Shown here one piece after another: positions 20,080 through 32,678 of a stretch of 64,000 nt of DNA. Source of the stretch: Cyanidiococcus yangmingshanensis (Eukaryota > Rhodophyta > Bangiophyceae > Cyanidiales > Cyanidiaceae); the NCBI GenBank assembly GCA_013995675.1, contig VWRR01000015.1:248001-312000 (forward strand). Reading direction: 5' to 3'. The notes beneath the pieces were generated by a model. It worked only from the letters and a program-made list of their open reading frames with translations, had not been told where the DNA came from and did no database searches. The position numbers were made by a program, and so were the translations under genes. Position 1 is the first letter of the stretch. Every line of letters begins with the position of its first letter.

Positions 20080-21843
20080 TCACGGTGTTGGCCTCAGACT
20101 CTGCAGAAAGGCTCGGGCCTCTACACTCGCTGGATCCATATCATCGATAAAGCTCTCGATCGGAGGCGGAGAAGGTTTTTCTGTCAACACATGTGTCGGT
20201 GGAGGAGCTATCACTGACGTTGCGGTCGAGGTGTTTGGAGTGCTTGCTGTAGAGGAGCTCGCCGTCTCATCGGTGGGGTCCGGCATGCTTGGTCCATACT
20301 CATGGGGAGGTTCATCGGCGCGATGGTCTTCGCTCATTTCGTCCCCGGTAGCATTGCTCTGATCTCCATTCGCATGTTCAGGACGCGTTTTTGCGGTCGC
20401 CACAGAGGAGCTGGGACCGATCTTCGCGTTTTGCATTTCTACAAACGTGCGCAAGGCCAGCAACGTGTCCTCTGTGAATACCCGTTCCTCACTAGGGAGC
20501 AACACTTCACTCACAGGGACGAGCTCGACGAGCTCAACTTCCTCTGCTTGAGGCCTAATCCGCTGTCTTGGCTCCTGGAAGGGGTCAAATATGGCCACGA
20601 ATACCTGGCCGAAAACCCTGGTAATATCAGTATCATAACGTATGGGGCCGACCGGTTCAAGCGGCAAGTCGAGACCGAGTTCCTCGAGAAGCTCTCGCCT
20701 TGCGGATTCTTCGTACGTCTCTCCAGCCTTAACAACACCGCCGGCAGCGGCATCATACATGCCCGGGTGGATGTCTTTCGTCATGGTCCGCTTCTGAATG
20801 TAGATACGATCGCGTTCGGGCGTGAGCACTAAAACATACGTAGCTCGATGCCACAAGTTCTCTCGTCGCATCTCAGCCCGGGTGACCACGCGTAACGGTT
20901 CGTTCGATTCATCTGTAACTATAACGTGTTCGCGGCTCGCCTCTAAAGCAGCGTTCACGCTCGAAGATGCGCCCGCAGTCGATGGGTCTAGCCATGCGGT
21001 ACTGCTCAGCATCGAGGCCGATAAAAGACTCGATTCTTGTCTTTCGTCAGGCTTATCCTTGCCTTCTGTGGTTCTCATCTCAACGAGCTCTCTCACAAAC
21101 TGCTCTGCATAGTCCCGTCCTTGGCTGCCACCGGTGGATGCTCTCTCAAGGAGCGAAACGGATCGCCGCTCAGACTCGATCATCGACCACAAACGACTTC
21201 CTGCACCTGAATCATACCCCACATCACCTGCAGAAGTGCTCAAATTCATGCGTTGTGGCTCTCCCGCTTCGTCCTCAAGGCCGCTCGTGCCCAAACTGGA
21301 GACCGCTCGCTTTGTTGCGGCTGATTCTGCAGTCGCGATTGGACCCATAGACTGGTTTAACCGGTGCAACTCGTCTTCATGGGGGACCGCATCCCGTCCA
21401 GGCAGCACGTTGCTCGAACGATCAGGTGTAGCAACTCTCCAAGAAGGACGCTCTTGCTTGAAGTGGTTCGACTCGACACTAGCACGCGAGCCAAAAGTCC
21501 CGCCAGAGGCGTGCGCGCCGACATCGGTGACGCTATCAGACACCGAAGCCGTTGCTAGAGAATCTCCCGCTGTTTGTTCAGAGGTAGATCCCCTTGTGTT
21601 CCGGCTATGGTGGCGTTGGCGGCGGCGCCTGTTAGACTCCCGTATGAGCCACGCAACCGCAAGAAAGCCAATAAAACCCGTGAGGCTTCCTCGTAGTGGA
21701 CCAGCGGGCTCACGGCGCTCACTCCGCCCTTGACGGTGTTTCCAGTCAGCACGTTGATTATTTCTTGATCCTTTACCTTCCATGAGAGACTCTGGTTGCG
21801 AGTCCGACGTTTTCAGAGGAAGCGAAAACTCTTCAGCGTCCAT
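20080..21843 (-). CDS. Nudix hydrolase with long disordered arms
   Basis: The 587-residue protein carries a Nudix domain at about residues 310-450. The Nudix box near 365-388 fits G-x5-E-x7-R-E-U-x-E-E-x-G-U exactly (GGVVKAGETYEES then ARRELLEELGL). The block before it (HRATYVLVLTPERDRIYIQK) and the phrase TKDIHPGMYDAAAGG resemble the IPP-isomerase-like/YfcD Nudix group, whose substrates are poorly known. A short hydrophobic segment near residues 52-67 (GSLTGFIGFLAVAWLI) followed by Arg-rich sequence suggests a membrane anchor. The ~240 residues between it and the domain, and the ~140-residue tail, are Ser/Thr/Glu rich and probably disordered. The start is the only upstream ATG. Substrate unknown. 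Confidence 0.85.
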   Translation of the reverse strand: MDAEEFSLPLKTSDSQPESLMEGKGSRNNQRADWKHRQGRSERREPAGPLRGSLTGFIGFLAVAWLIRESNRRRRQRHHSRNTRGSTSEQTAGDSLATASVSDSVTDVGAHASGGTFGSRASVESNHFKQERPSWRVATPDRSSNVLPGRDAVPHEDELHRLNQSMGPIATAESAATKRAVSSLGTSGLEDEAGEPQRMNLSTSAGDVGYDSGAGSRLWSMIESERRSVSLLERASTGGSQGRDYAEQFVRELVEMRTTEGKDKPDERQESSLLSASMLSSTAWLDPSTAGASSSVNAALEASREHVIVTDESNEPLRVVTRAEMRRENLWHRATYVLVLTPERDRIYIQKRTMTKDIHPGMYDAAAGGVVKAGETYEESARRELLEELGLDLPLEPVGPIRYDTDITRVFGQVFVAIFDPFQEPRQRIRPQAEEVELVELVPVSEVLLPSEERVFTEDTLLALRTFVEMQNAKIGPSSSVATAKTRPEHANGDQSNATGDEMSEDHRADEPPHEYGPSMPDPTDETASSSTASTPNTSTATSVIAPPPTHVLTEKPSPPPIESFIDDMDPASVEARAFLQSLRPTP

Positions 21844-22830
21844 CGGCTGTGAGCGAACAACTTTGGAAGCGTTCGAAGCGAATATCCGTTCAAATCGGTG
21901 CTGGCGCGCGTCCGTGCTGCAGTTCGGGGCTGCCTGCGTGCGCGCGCCAATGTGTCTGCGTTGATTTTGGAGATCGAGGCGCCAGACAGGGGAACCGTGC
22001 CTGCGACGGGCCTCGAGTCCCCGAGCGCCCTTGTCCAGCTTCTGGGCAGTCGCAGAGCCGGCCCAGCTGCTGAATCACCCGCCGACACGTTCGGCAGCGA
22101 TCATGGACCGGGCGCGCGATGCTGGCGCCCCGCCGGGGTGACGCGCTGTTGGCAACGACACGTGGCGCCCGCTTCTGATTCTGGGAGGCGAGGACGCGCG
22201 GTTCCGATTTCGTGCACGCTGCTCTCGGGTGTCGCGTGCTTCGTTGGATTCATGCACGTAGGCTCATCTGTCAGGTTTTCGGTATGAAACGGAAACGACA
22301 CGGTGTCACTAGCGTGTGCACTGCAGATGAGGGAGAAGCGGGTCTGGTTCCAATGGGGTGACGGCGTCTCTCTGATGATTGGGCCGGCCTCAGCGTGCTG
22401 CTGCTGGCTGGGTATGCGTCGATTTACTTGTCATCGCGGTCTCTACGATCACGTGACTCCAAGCCATGCATGGATGGATCTGGCTAGCTGAATAAACTGA
22501 ACGCTTGTCTCAGGACACTGCTGAGGAATAGGTTCGAATGTAACGTCGAGCCCGAGGACCACCTTTGAAAAGACCATGCGCAGCAGCTACTCGGGGATAG
22601 GCACGGCTCAAGCCGCACTCGATCCGATGGTGCCGGTGGCGACGACGACGACGACGACGACCCAAGCCCCGTGGCCGCGGAGAACGCCGAGTCGCGGCCA
22701 TCTGGACAAACCGAAATCGAATCTGCAAAGCGCGCAAATTTTTGCCGCCAGATGAGCACCCACAGACCGATGCGCTGAACGAGCGCGATGGCGCAGCATA
22801 GGCGGTGCGTCTTTGCTTGAGCCCCAAACG
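21844..22830. other. Divergent intergenic region
   Basis: About 990 bases between the Nudix and RING genes. It is C/G rich in the left half and contains a (GAC)7 microsatellite at 22641-22661. Frames on both strands lack domains. Confidence 0.4.
22641..22661. repeat. (GAC)7 microsatellite
   Basis: Seven perfect copies of GAC in the upstream region of the RING gene. Confidence 0.9.
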
Positions 22831-25167
22831 ATGCTCACCGACAAGCTGTTTGCGAATCACAGCATCATCAAAGCATTTGCTATACAGGATGTTCCTCAGA
22901 AACATGGAGTTGTGGCGAAAAAAATGCCTGCTGTGCGGCGTGTACTTCGCGACCAGATCCGGCGTTCGCGAAACGCTTTCAGTAGCTCTGCCGCAAACGA
23001 GCAAGCCAAGCTGGACGCGCTGCGAAACTTCCTTGACGAGGTTACGGCTGCAGATGTTGATTCGCTTTTCCGTAGAGGAGAATGGGATTGGGTGATCGGT
23101 GCCGTCGCCGCGATTATCTGGGAGGGTCGAATTGAGTGTACTGAGCGCGCGGCAGCCGCGCTCGCTCGTACATCACGCCGTTTATTTTCTTCACAACACT
23201 CACAGAGTCGATTTCTCTGTCTCGGCGTGACCGTATCCCCCATCACCAATGACGCTCAGGCTTCCCGCTTCTTGCGCTTCGCAGCATTTGCCAGAGCTCG
23301 AGTGATCGTTGTGCCAGCGTTGCTCCGACGTCTATTTACTTTTGCAATGAGCTCCGAGGAGCCCCAGTTTATTGCACAGAGCCCTCTCTGGGATGCCCTC
23401 GTCACGTACACCGACCAAGCTCATTGTGAACATTACTCCTCGGATGGGCACGTTCCGCTCAGTGTTTCCCTGGAACGATTGGCCCAGTCGCTCGTCTGCT
23501 TTGCTCGTGAGAGGGACCGGGTCTCCCTGGGCATACTGCTCGACCAGACGTTCGCGCTGTGGAGTTCTATCAGCACTGAAAGTCTGGGCTGGACTGCGCC
23601 ACGCCCATGGATGTTGCATGCCTCTGAGCCTGTCCAGTCTGTGTTTATGCCGCATCGAACACCCTGTCTGGAACGCCAAAGCGATGTTGCATTGGCCTCG
23701 GCGATCACCGTCATAGCCAGCTTATTGGATGATGTGGCCCTGACGGCAGACATGCGAAGAGAAATGATGCGTCAAATGGCCGCAGCATCTCTTCCCCTTC
23801 GCATCGATGCGGAGTTACTGTGCTTGGATACGAGTCCTCTTGTGCCATGCTTGTCCGACTGGTTATTTGACTCGATGGTCAGCAAAGTCGCCGATGAGCC
23901 TTATTTTGCTTGTCAGATATTGTTGAAACACTGGAATCTTGGCGGCAGCACACAGTCCGCTTGTCAACAGTTTGCGGTGAATAGCACGCGCATACCAGAC
24001 TTGGTTCGTGCTCTTACCGTTCGGTTCTTACCTTTGACACCATCGCATTGTGAACCAGCAGCATGCACTTTGCTTGAACTAGCACACTCGGAGGACGCTG
24101 TCAAACATCTCACTAACAAAGATTTCGAATCATGGTTCTTCATTGCTGCGCTCATGCTGCAAGATACGGCCCGGGATTGCTCGAGACAAGGGCATGACGC
24201 AAGTTCAGGGACGGCTCGGCGGACACAGTTGCCGGGGTCCTTATCAGAGACTCGAGCCCACGGATATGGTGACGCACTGTTGAGAGCAATCGTGCCCGTA
24301 TTCAGCGGCACCGGCTTGCGATGGCTGCTGTTTTTCTATATGGCGCGCTATCGATGCCGCGATGCCCTCTGCAGCTGGCTGCAGCTGTGCGATCAGGTCA
24401 AAGTGGGAGAATTCTTCCAAGTAGCCGCAGAACAATACGATCGAGTCTGGTCTGACAGTGTCCCCGATATCTTGCGCTCTGCGCAGGCGACGCTCAGCTC
24501 GTATCGCCAACGGAACCCAAACCTGGACATTGAAAAAGCCCAAGGGACCATTCGAGATGCATTGTATTCGGCCGCGTCGCTCATTGAAAGACGCATCACT
24601 GACCGACGTGGCACAGATGCGATGCAGTGCCCGGAAGATGAAAGGGTTTCCCTGCAGGCCACAGCGCCTTCAATGATGGATGACGTGCGATCTGGACCTT
24701 GCGCTTGGGCGCTTGCCATGTTGATCTACACCTTGGGACCACGGGCGCTTGCTGACCAATCTATATCGGGAACCATTTCATCCGTTCTGCGGACGGTTCC
24801 CGCCGAGGCTTTCCTCACCCTCAGCATTCTTCATGGCCTGATGAATGATGAAATGCTCCGACAGACTCGCAGAGCCACTGAGGCTGAACTGGATTGTGAA
24901 CGTCTGCACGCGCGCCATGCCGATGATCGGAAGACGCTCATGGAGCGGCTTTATGAAATTGAGGCAGAGAAACACAACCTCGAGCAGAACCTGACCTGCA
25001 TGGTCTGCTTCGACCAGCTCCGGGCCCCTCTGGCACTTGTGCCATGTGGCCACGTACTGTGTAAGGTCTGCTTCGTCGCTCTGACTGCAGAGCATCGCAT
25101 CCATCTGTGTCCCACATGTCGACAAGCTTTTGATCCGCTTGCTGCCATAAGCATTCACCTGGTCTAG
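22831..25167 (+). CDS. RING-finger protein, probable E3 ubiquitin ligase
   Basis: The 778-residue protein ends in a C3HC4 RING at about residues 722-765. CMVCFDQ gives the first pair, CGHVLCKVC the central Cys-His-Cys-Cys, and CPTCRQAF the last pair. Just before it a coiled helix (MERLYEIEAEKHNLEQNL) could dimerise it. The preceding ~700 residues are helical-looking, with Leu and Ala spread evenly and no repeats I can name. This layout, long alpha-helical body plus C-terminal RING, suggests a substrate-binding E3 ligase, but no orthologue is recognised. The ATG at 22831 was used; the frame begins six codons earlier at a TTG. Intact in one frame. Confidence 0.8.
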   Translation: MLTDKLFANHSIIKAFAIQDVPQKHGVVAKKMPAVRRVLRDQIRRSRNAFSSSAANEQAKLDALRNFLDEVTAADVDSLFRRGEWDWVIGAVAAIIWEGRIECTERAAAALARTSRRLFSSQHSQSRFLCLGVTVSPITNDAQASRFLRFAAFARARVIVVPALLRRLFTFAMSSEEPQFIAQSPLWDALVTYTDQAHCEHYSSDGHVPLSVSLERLAQSLVCFARERDRVSLGILLDQTFALWSSISTESLGWTAPRPWMLHASEPVQSVFMPHRTPCLERQSDVALASAITVIASLLDDVALTADMRREMMRQMAAASLPLRIDAELLCLDTSPLVPCLSDWLFDSMVSKVADEPYFACQILLKHWNLGGSTQSACQQFAVNSTRIPDLVRALTVRFLPLTPSHCEPAACTLLELAHSEDAVKHLTNKDFESWFFIAALMLQDTARDCSRQGHDASSGTARRTQLPGSLSETRAHGYGDALLRAIVPVFSGTGLRWLLFFYMARYRCRDALCSWLQLCDQVKVGEFFQVAAEQYDRVWSDSVPDILRSAQATLSSYRQRNPNLDIEKAQGTIRDALYSAASLIERRITDRRGTDAMQCPEDERVSLQATAPSMMDDVRSGPCAWALAMLIYTLGPRALADQSISGTISSVLRTVPAEAFLTLSILHGLMNDEMLRQTRRATEAELDCERLHARHADDRKTLMERLYEIEAEKHNLEQNLTCMVCFDQLRAPLALVPCGHVLCKVCFVALTAEHRIHLCPTCRQAFDPLAAISIHLV

Positions 25168-25304
25168 AGTCCGATTCACCGTTCAGGTGACGCTCCCCTG
25201 GTGCAGAGATGCGCTCCTATCGTACCGAGTGCCGTTGAACGCAATGCTCCAAGGACGAAAACGAGGCGGGCACGCGAGACGCGAGAGTGCTCAACGTCAT
25301 CCTC

Positions 25305-26409
<1,105 letters not shown>

Positions 26410-27647
26410 CTGGGTCAATCGTCACAGGGAACGAATCCCAACGGTGTGCATTGGTGTCATCGATGCGCCGAACGCCATGGGGTCATTCGAACTGCAGCGG
26501 CCCGTACCGCTGTTCGCAGCAACAACAGCGACAGCAATGCTCGTCCGGGTATATTCCCATGCGTCTCGGGCACGTTTTTTTCGACATTATTTCCATGGAA
26601 TCCCGTCACCGTCATCTGGTATGCTCTCCGGACACAAAAAAAGAGTGCCCGCACCAACTCGGATGCTCAAATAGATCAGAGCACGGCAAACTCGTATCTC
26701 AAGCGCCAACGAGTCTATGCTACTGGTCGATCGCGAAACGCTCTCACAGCGTCTGCAAATGCACGCGATCCAAAAGCGATCTGGAGTAGAGACCATCTTG
26801 ACTGGGGGAAAGCACGCCCGAATGCTCCATATCCACCGCGTTTCGATTCGAGCATATACCTGTCCGCTCGATCGATCCGCTTCGTCTGGAAATCGAAGAC
26901 GACCCCATTTTTCCCAGCACATCTGGCCACCAAATGATGGCGGAACTGCAAAACAGAAGTGAAAATTCCTCAAACTTCATTCTATACGTTTATGCTGGTC
27001 AATCATGCTATTCAGGACCAACTGTCGATACCATGCAAAGTGATATACCTCGCGAACGGACAACCTCTTGGGTGAGACACTCATCCGGCAACGCCTAGAA
27101 GCCGCGAGCACCGCTTCAGTGCAATCGCCGACACGTTCGTTATAAGCGCTACCCACAGACAGACCGACCGGCATCCATCCATCGAATCTCATCAGCGTCA
27201 CCCATAAATAGATCGATAATCCATCTCGTATTGATCGCATCGATCGATAATCCATCTCGTATTGATTGCATCGATCGATAATCCATCTCGTATTGATCGC
27301 ATCGATCGATAGTCCAACCCGTATTGATTGCATCGATCGTTGCCAGCGATCTCGTGCCGATCAAATGGATCGACGCTGGCGCCGATCCAAACACGACTCG
27401 CTGGTCGACGGCGCGTATGTTTGCGTACGGGATTGTCGGGGCGTGCTTCGTCGACACGGCTTCATAACGGAGGCGCATGGGTTATGCCTAACTGTCGTAC
27501 TGCGGCAACTTGTAATCCGGGACTGGATCTCTAATAGTTTGAGTCGTGGAATGTGTCCGGATCGCGCTGACGATGGTGGAGTGTGCGTGGCACGGGAGAA
27601 CGCTGTCTCGGGCGCTACGCTGACGGAGGGGCGGTTCTCGGCAGACG
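26410..27647. other. Intergenic region containing a minisatellite
   Basis: About 1.2 kb with no recognised gene; it holds the 31-bp tandem repeat listed separately. The + frames at 26370-26937 lack domains and are probably chance. Confidence 0.4.
27211..27340. repeat. 31-bp tandem repeat, four copies
   Basis: Units begin at 27211, 27242, 27273 and 27304 with an exact 31-base period, plus a short fifth start at 27335. Each begins GATCGATAATCC and ends near GTATTGAT(C/T)GCATC. The first three differ only at the C/T position; the fourth has several changes. Unit junctions form the palindromic word ATCGATCGAT. Confidence 0.95.
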
Positions 27648-28022
27648 ATGAGCAGTTTCATCCGAGACAAACTGGTGACGAACCCTGTAACACTGCAGCG
27701 CAGGTGCGGAATCTTCTTGCAGAGACGGTACGTGGCAGCGATCAAGAGGCCGAAACTGACTCGAGTGCTGGACGCGTTGCCGAGTTTTGCGCGTGCTGTG
27801 CAACGAACCTGGCGCCGACGATTATTGATGTGCTGGTACCGGTATAGGATGCTGTCCATGTGGTCTGTCTTGGATCCAGTCGAAATTGTGATTACTCAAA
27901 TGGCTTTATGGTCCATCATATTGATCAGTTATCTACCGAATTTTGGTTCGCTTGTGGCGTTTTTTCCGATAATAATAGCCAAGGTGGGACCTTGCCCAGG
28001 AGTATCGAGCTCGATACCATGA
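27648..28022 (+). CDS. Candidate small subunit of serine palmitoyltransferase
   Basis: The 124-residue protein is intact from its ATG. After a basic N-terminal half (FLQRRYVAAIKRPKLTRVL) comes a segment LLMCWYRYRMLSMWSVLDP followed by VEIVITQMALWSIILIS. In ssSPT proteins of animals and plants (about 56-76 residues) the core is a W-Y-x-Y-type amphipathic stretch, then L-(D/E)-P/W-x-E, then one membrane helix. The same order and spacing are seen here. These subunits bind the LCB1/LCB2 dimer at the ER and raise the rate of the first sphingolipid step. The N-terminal extension of ~60 residues is longer than usual. The match rests on a short pattern, so another small ER membrane protein is possible. 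Confidence 0.5.
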   Translation: MSSFIRDKLVTNPVTLQRRCGIFLQRRYVAAIKRPKLTRVLDALPSFARAVQRTWRRRLLMCWYRYRMLSMWSVLDPVEIVITQMALWSIILISYLPNFGSLVAFFPIIIAKVGPCPGVSSSIP

Positions 28023-29690
28023 TCATAACGAATCTAACTGATTTGTGTCGTGCTTGTTCTGCTGGTTGATGCTCTCTGGGCCACGAGACAACCATGAGGT
28101 CGCGAAACGGGCGCTCTGCCGCCACGAGATACCGCCGCTGATGTCCTATACGAGCAACCACCGTGAATTTTCAAGTGACTAGCGCGCGACATGGTTGATT
28201 TTCGGGGCCCTACGTGTGGAGATGAAGAATGCCCTGTGTCATAACGAAGCTTACGCACTGCGGATGTTGACAGCCCTCGTCGAAACAGATACGAGCTGTG
28301 GTTTCGATGAATCCTCGGAGGAGCTACACCCGCTCCAAAAGTCAGATGCACTGGACACGGTGCCTTATCCGCTGAAGACTGATGGCGACGCATGAGCCCA
28401 TCAACCCGGATTTGCCTTTCGGCAACGTTCAGGTACTTGAGGCGCTGTAGATGAGTCGTGGAATGCTCGGTACTTGTATCCGAGCGGTGCGTGTTTTCCG
28501 CGATCGACTGTATGTCTCCAAGGACCATGTCGTCCAATTTTTTTTGAAATGAACCATTCCGCTACGCCTGAAGAAGTGTGACGCCGTGACCAGCTAGATG
28601 ATGAATGCCTCTGCCTCAATGGTCCGTGTTGTTGATCTGGAGACTAGAAGCGCTCCAATGAAAATAACCAGTAGAATCGCTATCTGAAGCGGCACGCGTC
28701 ACCTTTGGGAAACTTGGACGGAATTCTTCAGCTGTTTGCGGCAATCAAACTGTCGTTATTCGACGGCATATCAACTGAACGTTGGTCAGCAAGTGCGCCT
28801 GCCATTGCTGGTAGGGAACTCGACAAACAGCAGCACTGCGAATGATGTGACACAGCCGCGATACGGTTGGGTGGTTGCTCTCATGGCCGCTTGATAGTAT
28901 CGGCACCTTTCGTAGAGCCCTTTTGACCTGAGCGGGTAGCAGGAAATGCGCTCAACAATAAAACCGTTATCAGTTTTGGGGACCGGCGATATTGGCGGTG
29001 TTTTCCTCATCGTTCGCAAATCACTGGTATCGATGGCACGAACGACATTGTTCCACGGATGTCGTGAAAATCCTGAGGAGCGCTCCTCCGTCTCCCTGGA
29101 TCATGTCTCGTTTTGATCGCTTTCCTAGTTTATGCTGTGGCGCTTTGACCGAAAGCTGCAGCGCGAATGCGCGACTTTGCGTGACCCATGGGGTGACTCG
29201 ACAGAACGTCGATGTTGCGAGAGCGTTTCGGAAGGCAGACTCGACATAGCTGGAACCTGCCTCTCACGAACAGCGCATCTGTCTATAGAGCTCCAAAATA
29301 GACCACCTGGGAAGAGCCCGCAACGAATCGTTAGGACTGGGTTTCTCGTGGTCAAAGCTCGTCAACTTTTCCTGAGGCAGGCCGTCAGAGACAGTTGGCT
29401 GCAGTTCGCAGCGAACATCATGATTCAAGACCAACCACCGAGACTTTACATCGTCCTACAGGCAGCGAATCCAGAACGCGATGCATCCGTACCCCGAGCA
29501 ATAGACGAGGGCTGCACTGCTGATGGACGCCTGTTCCGGGTGTCGCCATGGCAAAAGGCACTCTGAAAGCGGATCCACTTCCACGTCCAGCTCTAGCCGA
29601 GTTTCCCCTGTTGAGTCGAGAACGGCGCTTCCGCTCGGCCTGTCGTTGTCGCTGGCCTCTACCTCATCGCGCTCTTCGTAACTGCTTTCA
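28023..29690. other. Intergenic region, no confident gene
   Basis: About 1.7 kb. Candidate frames are minus 28528-28034 (Ser/Thr/Arg rich, from an ATG) and + 29132-29566 (144 codons from an ATG, with QRIVRTGFLVVKARQLFLRQ). Neither has a recognisable domain. Part may be the 3' region of the DCAF-like gene. Confidence 0.3.
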
Positions 29691-32421
29691 CTATCCGCGG
29701 TATCTTCGTTCGCCAGAAAGTGAGTTCAATGAACCAGCATCTTCGAGCTGACCCTCGCGTCGTGCTCGTGGCGGATCCACCACCACTGGCTCCAGATTAA
29801 TGTAAAAGAGTTCGTACATATCGAGCCAGGCGCCTCGAAGTTCGTTGCGAGGACGACCCTCATGTCGGTGGTAGGTGCTAGACTCCTGAACGATTCGATT
29901 CAGGTCACGCAGTCGACGAGGTGTTGGTGCCTCTGGTCTCCAGAGCTTGATCGTCGAATCGATGCCGGCAGTCGCCAGGTACGGTTCGTATGGATGCGTT
30001 TCGACACAGTTGACCACATCTCGGTCTGCTTGAAATGCCTGCAGCAACTCGCCAGTGTAGCGGTCCCAGATGTAGACCCGACCATCGTCGCTTCCGGAGA
30101 TGACAAACTCGTCGTTAGGCCCGAAAAAATTCACTTCTTTGACCGTGATTGCGTTCCGGTGTCCAAGGAAGCATCGGACATAGGAGCCCTCCGGTGAGCC
30201 ACGTGTCGTCAGCCAGCGAGGTACTCGAGGCCAGTCGCCTGCAGGCTCCAGATCCTCATCGGCTGGTGAAGTGGCATCATCAACGGCAGGTATGGAGCGG
30301 GTTTGACCCCTCGGATGAACTGGTTCGTGGGCATCCTCAAGCTGCGGCACTCGCGAAGCTGCCAGCGATGCCCTAGGATCATTCGCGACCGAGGCATCCA
30401 CACTCGTGAGAACTGATCGATGGGATGCTGCCGTGAAGACTGGTACACTGACTCGGCTTGCGTGAGAGGATGTTTCTGGTCGAGCGATGGGAAGTTCGCG
30501 TAAACCATGTCCAGGGCTGTTGGCGGTCCGCTCCGAGGGCTCTGAGTCACCCGTTCGAGCCACTGCTTGATTGGGAGCTTCCGTTGTGTTCTCAGCGTGT
30601 GAGAGGCTGCTCTCTGCTGGCTCGCCTGAGGTCGCCGTCGCGCGAATGCAATCCGCAGGCAGGTTGCGTGCACCAGTCACACTGCCTGTTGGCCGAATAG
30701 CATGAGAAATGCTCACTTGGGAGTGCTCTGAAAACGTCGTGGACGTCATAGCCTGCGGCTGCGCAGCGCCTCTATGACGTTCCGTCACGGAGTCGGCTTG
30801 GAACATGATGTCACTGCTCATGTTTCTGCTCTGGTTTCGCATGGATTGTGCTCTTCTCCGGGTCACCGGGCGAGACTCGCTTGATACATGAATGGCTGTT
30901 GATGGATGAGTTCCCTTCCGTGTCCCCGTCGGTAAATATATCCGCAACGGATGGCGCCATGCGATGACGCTCACCGGCGCTTGAGTTTCTCCCACGATAA
31001 AAGGCAGCACTTCGTGCTCCCGCGTCACCCAAACCTGCCTTCGGTGAAATGCTCATCGACAGAATGTCCCTTTCGTGGCTCAGTGTCAAAGAGATAGATG
31101 CCATCATGGGCGTAACTCGCGAGAAACTGCGTTCCGTCTCGACAAAACGACACATCAGTGATCGACACGCTCTCGTACATCTCTTGGAGAAGCATTCGAC
31201 CAAGTCGACCCAGAATTGGTTCGGTGTCTTCTCCCGTGTCCTCTCTGTCGGAGAGGTTCGCAAGTCGGCGTAGGTTCTGGCGTCGAGCTCGCTCCACTCG
31301 CCGCTCCCGCTCCAGAAGCACTTGACGATACGCTTCTCGCTTCCTGGCGATGTTGCTCCGCAGCATTCCGTCTTTCTAGCGGTGCGTAGACGCGTATCGG
31401 GCCCCGCTCAGGACCGATCATTCGCCGATCGTAGAGGTGCACGAATTCATGGGTTCCAGCAACCAAGAAACGATTGGAGTCAATGGGGTGCATTTTGATG
31501 CTGTAAAGTTCAATGGACGGCTCTGTAATCATCGCACCTCGTCTGCCAGCATGATTCCTTGTTCTCGCGGTCGTTTGACGTCCCGGAAGAGTCATCGATT
31601 CCTGCAGAGATGAAGTCGGTCGACTCCAATCCAGGTCATTCACATCGATCAAGACATTGCCGCAGCAGCGACTGCCGTTGTCTCGTCTCGAGGCTCGGCG
31701 ACAACGATGCCGGGACGCTTCTCGCATGTCGAATTGTCGAACAGTTCCGTCTTCTGCACAGCTCAGGAACACGTGCGGGGTGCGTGGATCGACGGCCAGC
31801 TTCTTCACGCGACCTGTATGGCAATAGACGGTGCAAATAGACTGCTTTTCCAAGTCGCTGATCCGCACCTCATGGTCGCCAGCGCAGCTTAGAATCATGC
31901 GATCGTTGCTGAATGGAACAAATCTGACATCGAAGATGTTTGCAGCGTGCCCCGTGCGAAAGGAAAGCAGCGGTCGTTGACGCCAGCGCTCGGCATGCAC
32001 TCGCACTTGCCGGTGCTCGTCCTCCGCGGCCACGAACAGCTCGTGGTCGTTTGGTTCTAGGTTGCACCTCCGAGAGGCACTCCGGCTGTTGTTCAACCAA
32101 ATCTCACCATCGTCGTTGACCCAGCGGTAGCGTGCGTCCCAAACTTTCACGCGAGTGTCATCTGAACCCGACAAACATAGCGTGCCGCTGTCATTCCAAC
32201 ACAACGTATTTACGCAACCGGTGTGAGAGTCCCACACAGCACAAAGCGCGAGGCGATACAGGAAAGCTCGACTCGCCCCAATTGCCATCTCCGTCGTTCC
32301 TGGAGACGCCGCCCGTACAGACCATAGCGGCTCTCGGAAACGACCGGCTGGTAACGGCTCGTAGTGTGCCCGAATCCCGAGCTCACGCGCCCCTAGCAAC
32401 TTTGTCACTGCTGCCCAACAT
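29691..32421 (-). CDS. DCAF6/DCAF8-like WD40 protein, several frame breaks
   Basis: A WD40 protein of the type that bridges substrates to the CUL4-DDB1 ubiquitin ligase. The N-terminal repeats start with HTGCVNTLCWNDSGTLCLSG, then FDVRFVPFSNDRMILSCAGD, VFLSCAEDGTVRQFDMRE and IKMHPIDSNRFLVAG with YDRRM. The D-x-R ends are the DDB1-contact type. Later come ITDVSFCRDGTQFLASYAHD and, after a long Ser/Thr-rich linker, NDEFVISGSDDGRVYIWDR and LATAGIDSTIKLWRPE. The protein is read in successive frames. Shifts fit near 32401-32403 (just after ATG 32421), 31368-31369, 31068-31070 and about 30810-30900, each by one extra base in a short run. With these the order matches NRIP/DCAF8. Length about 900 residues. 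Confidence 0.8.
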
Positions 32422-32678
32422 GCCTAGAGCGGACGCAATAAAGCAAGAAACCTGAACACTTCAAGAATTTGTTCCGAATTGGGTCTGTGTTGACTTTTTG
32501 CAGCGGTCTGGCACTCCCGAGTCTACGAGGCAGACTTGCGCAAGCCTTTCCCAGGCCGGGGTCGCGTTAACGATTTCCGTTTCCGGTTACCGAAGCCGCT
32601 GCAGGACGAGACACGTTGGCTGCTTGCTCGCTGACACTCTCGTACGTCTTGGACCTGTGATGGACCGTAAGGGCTCTG

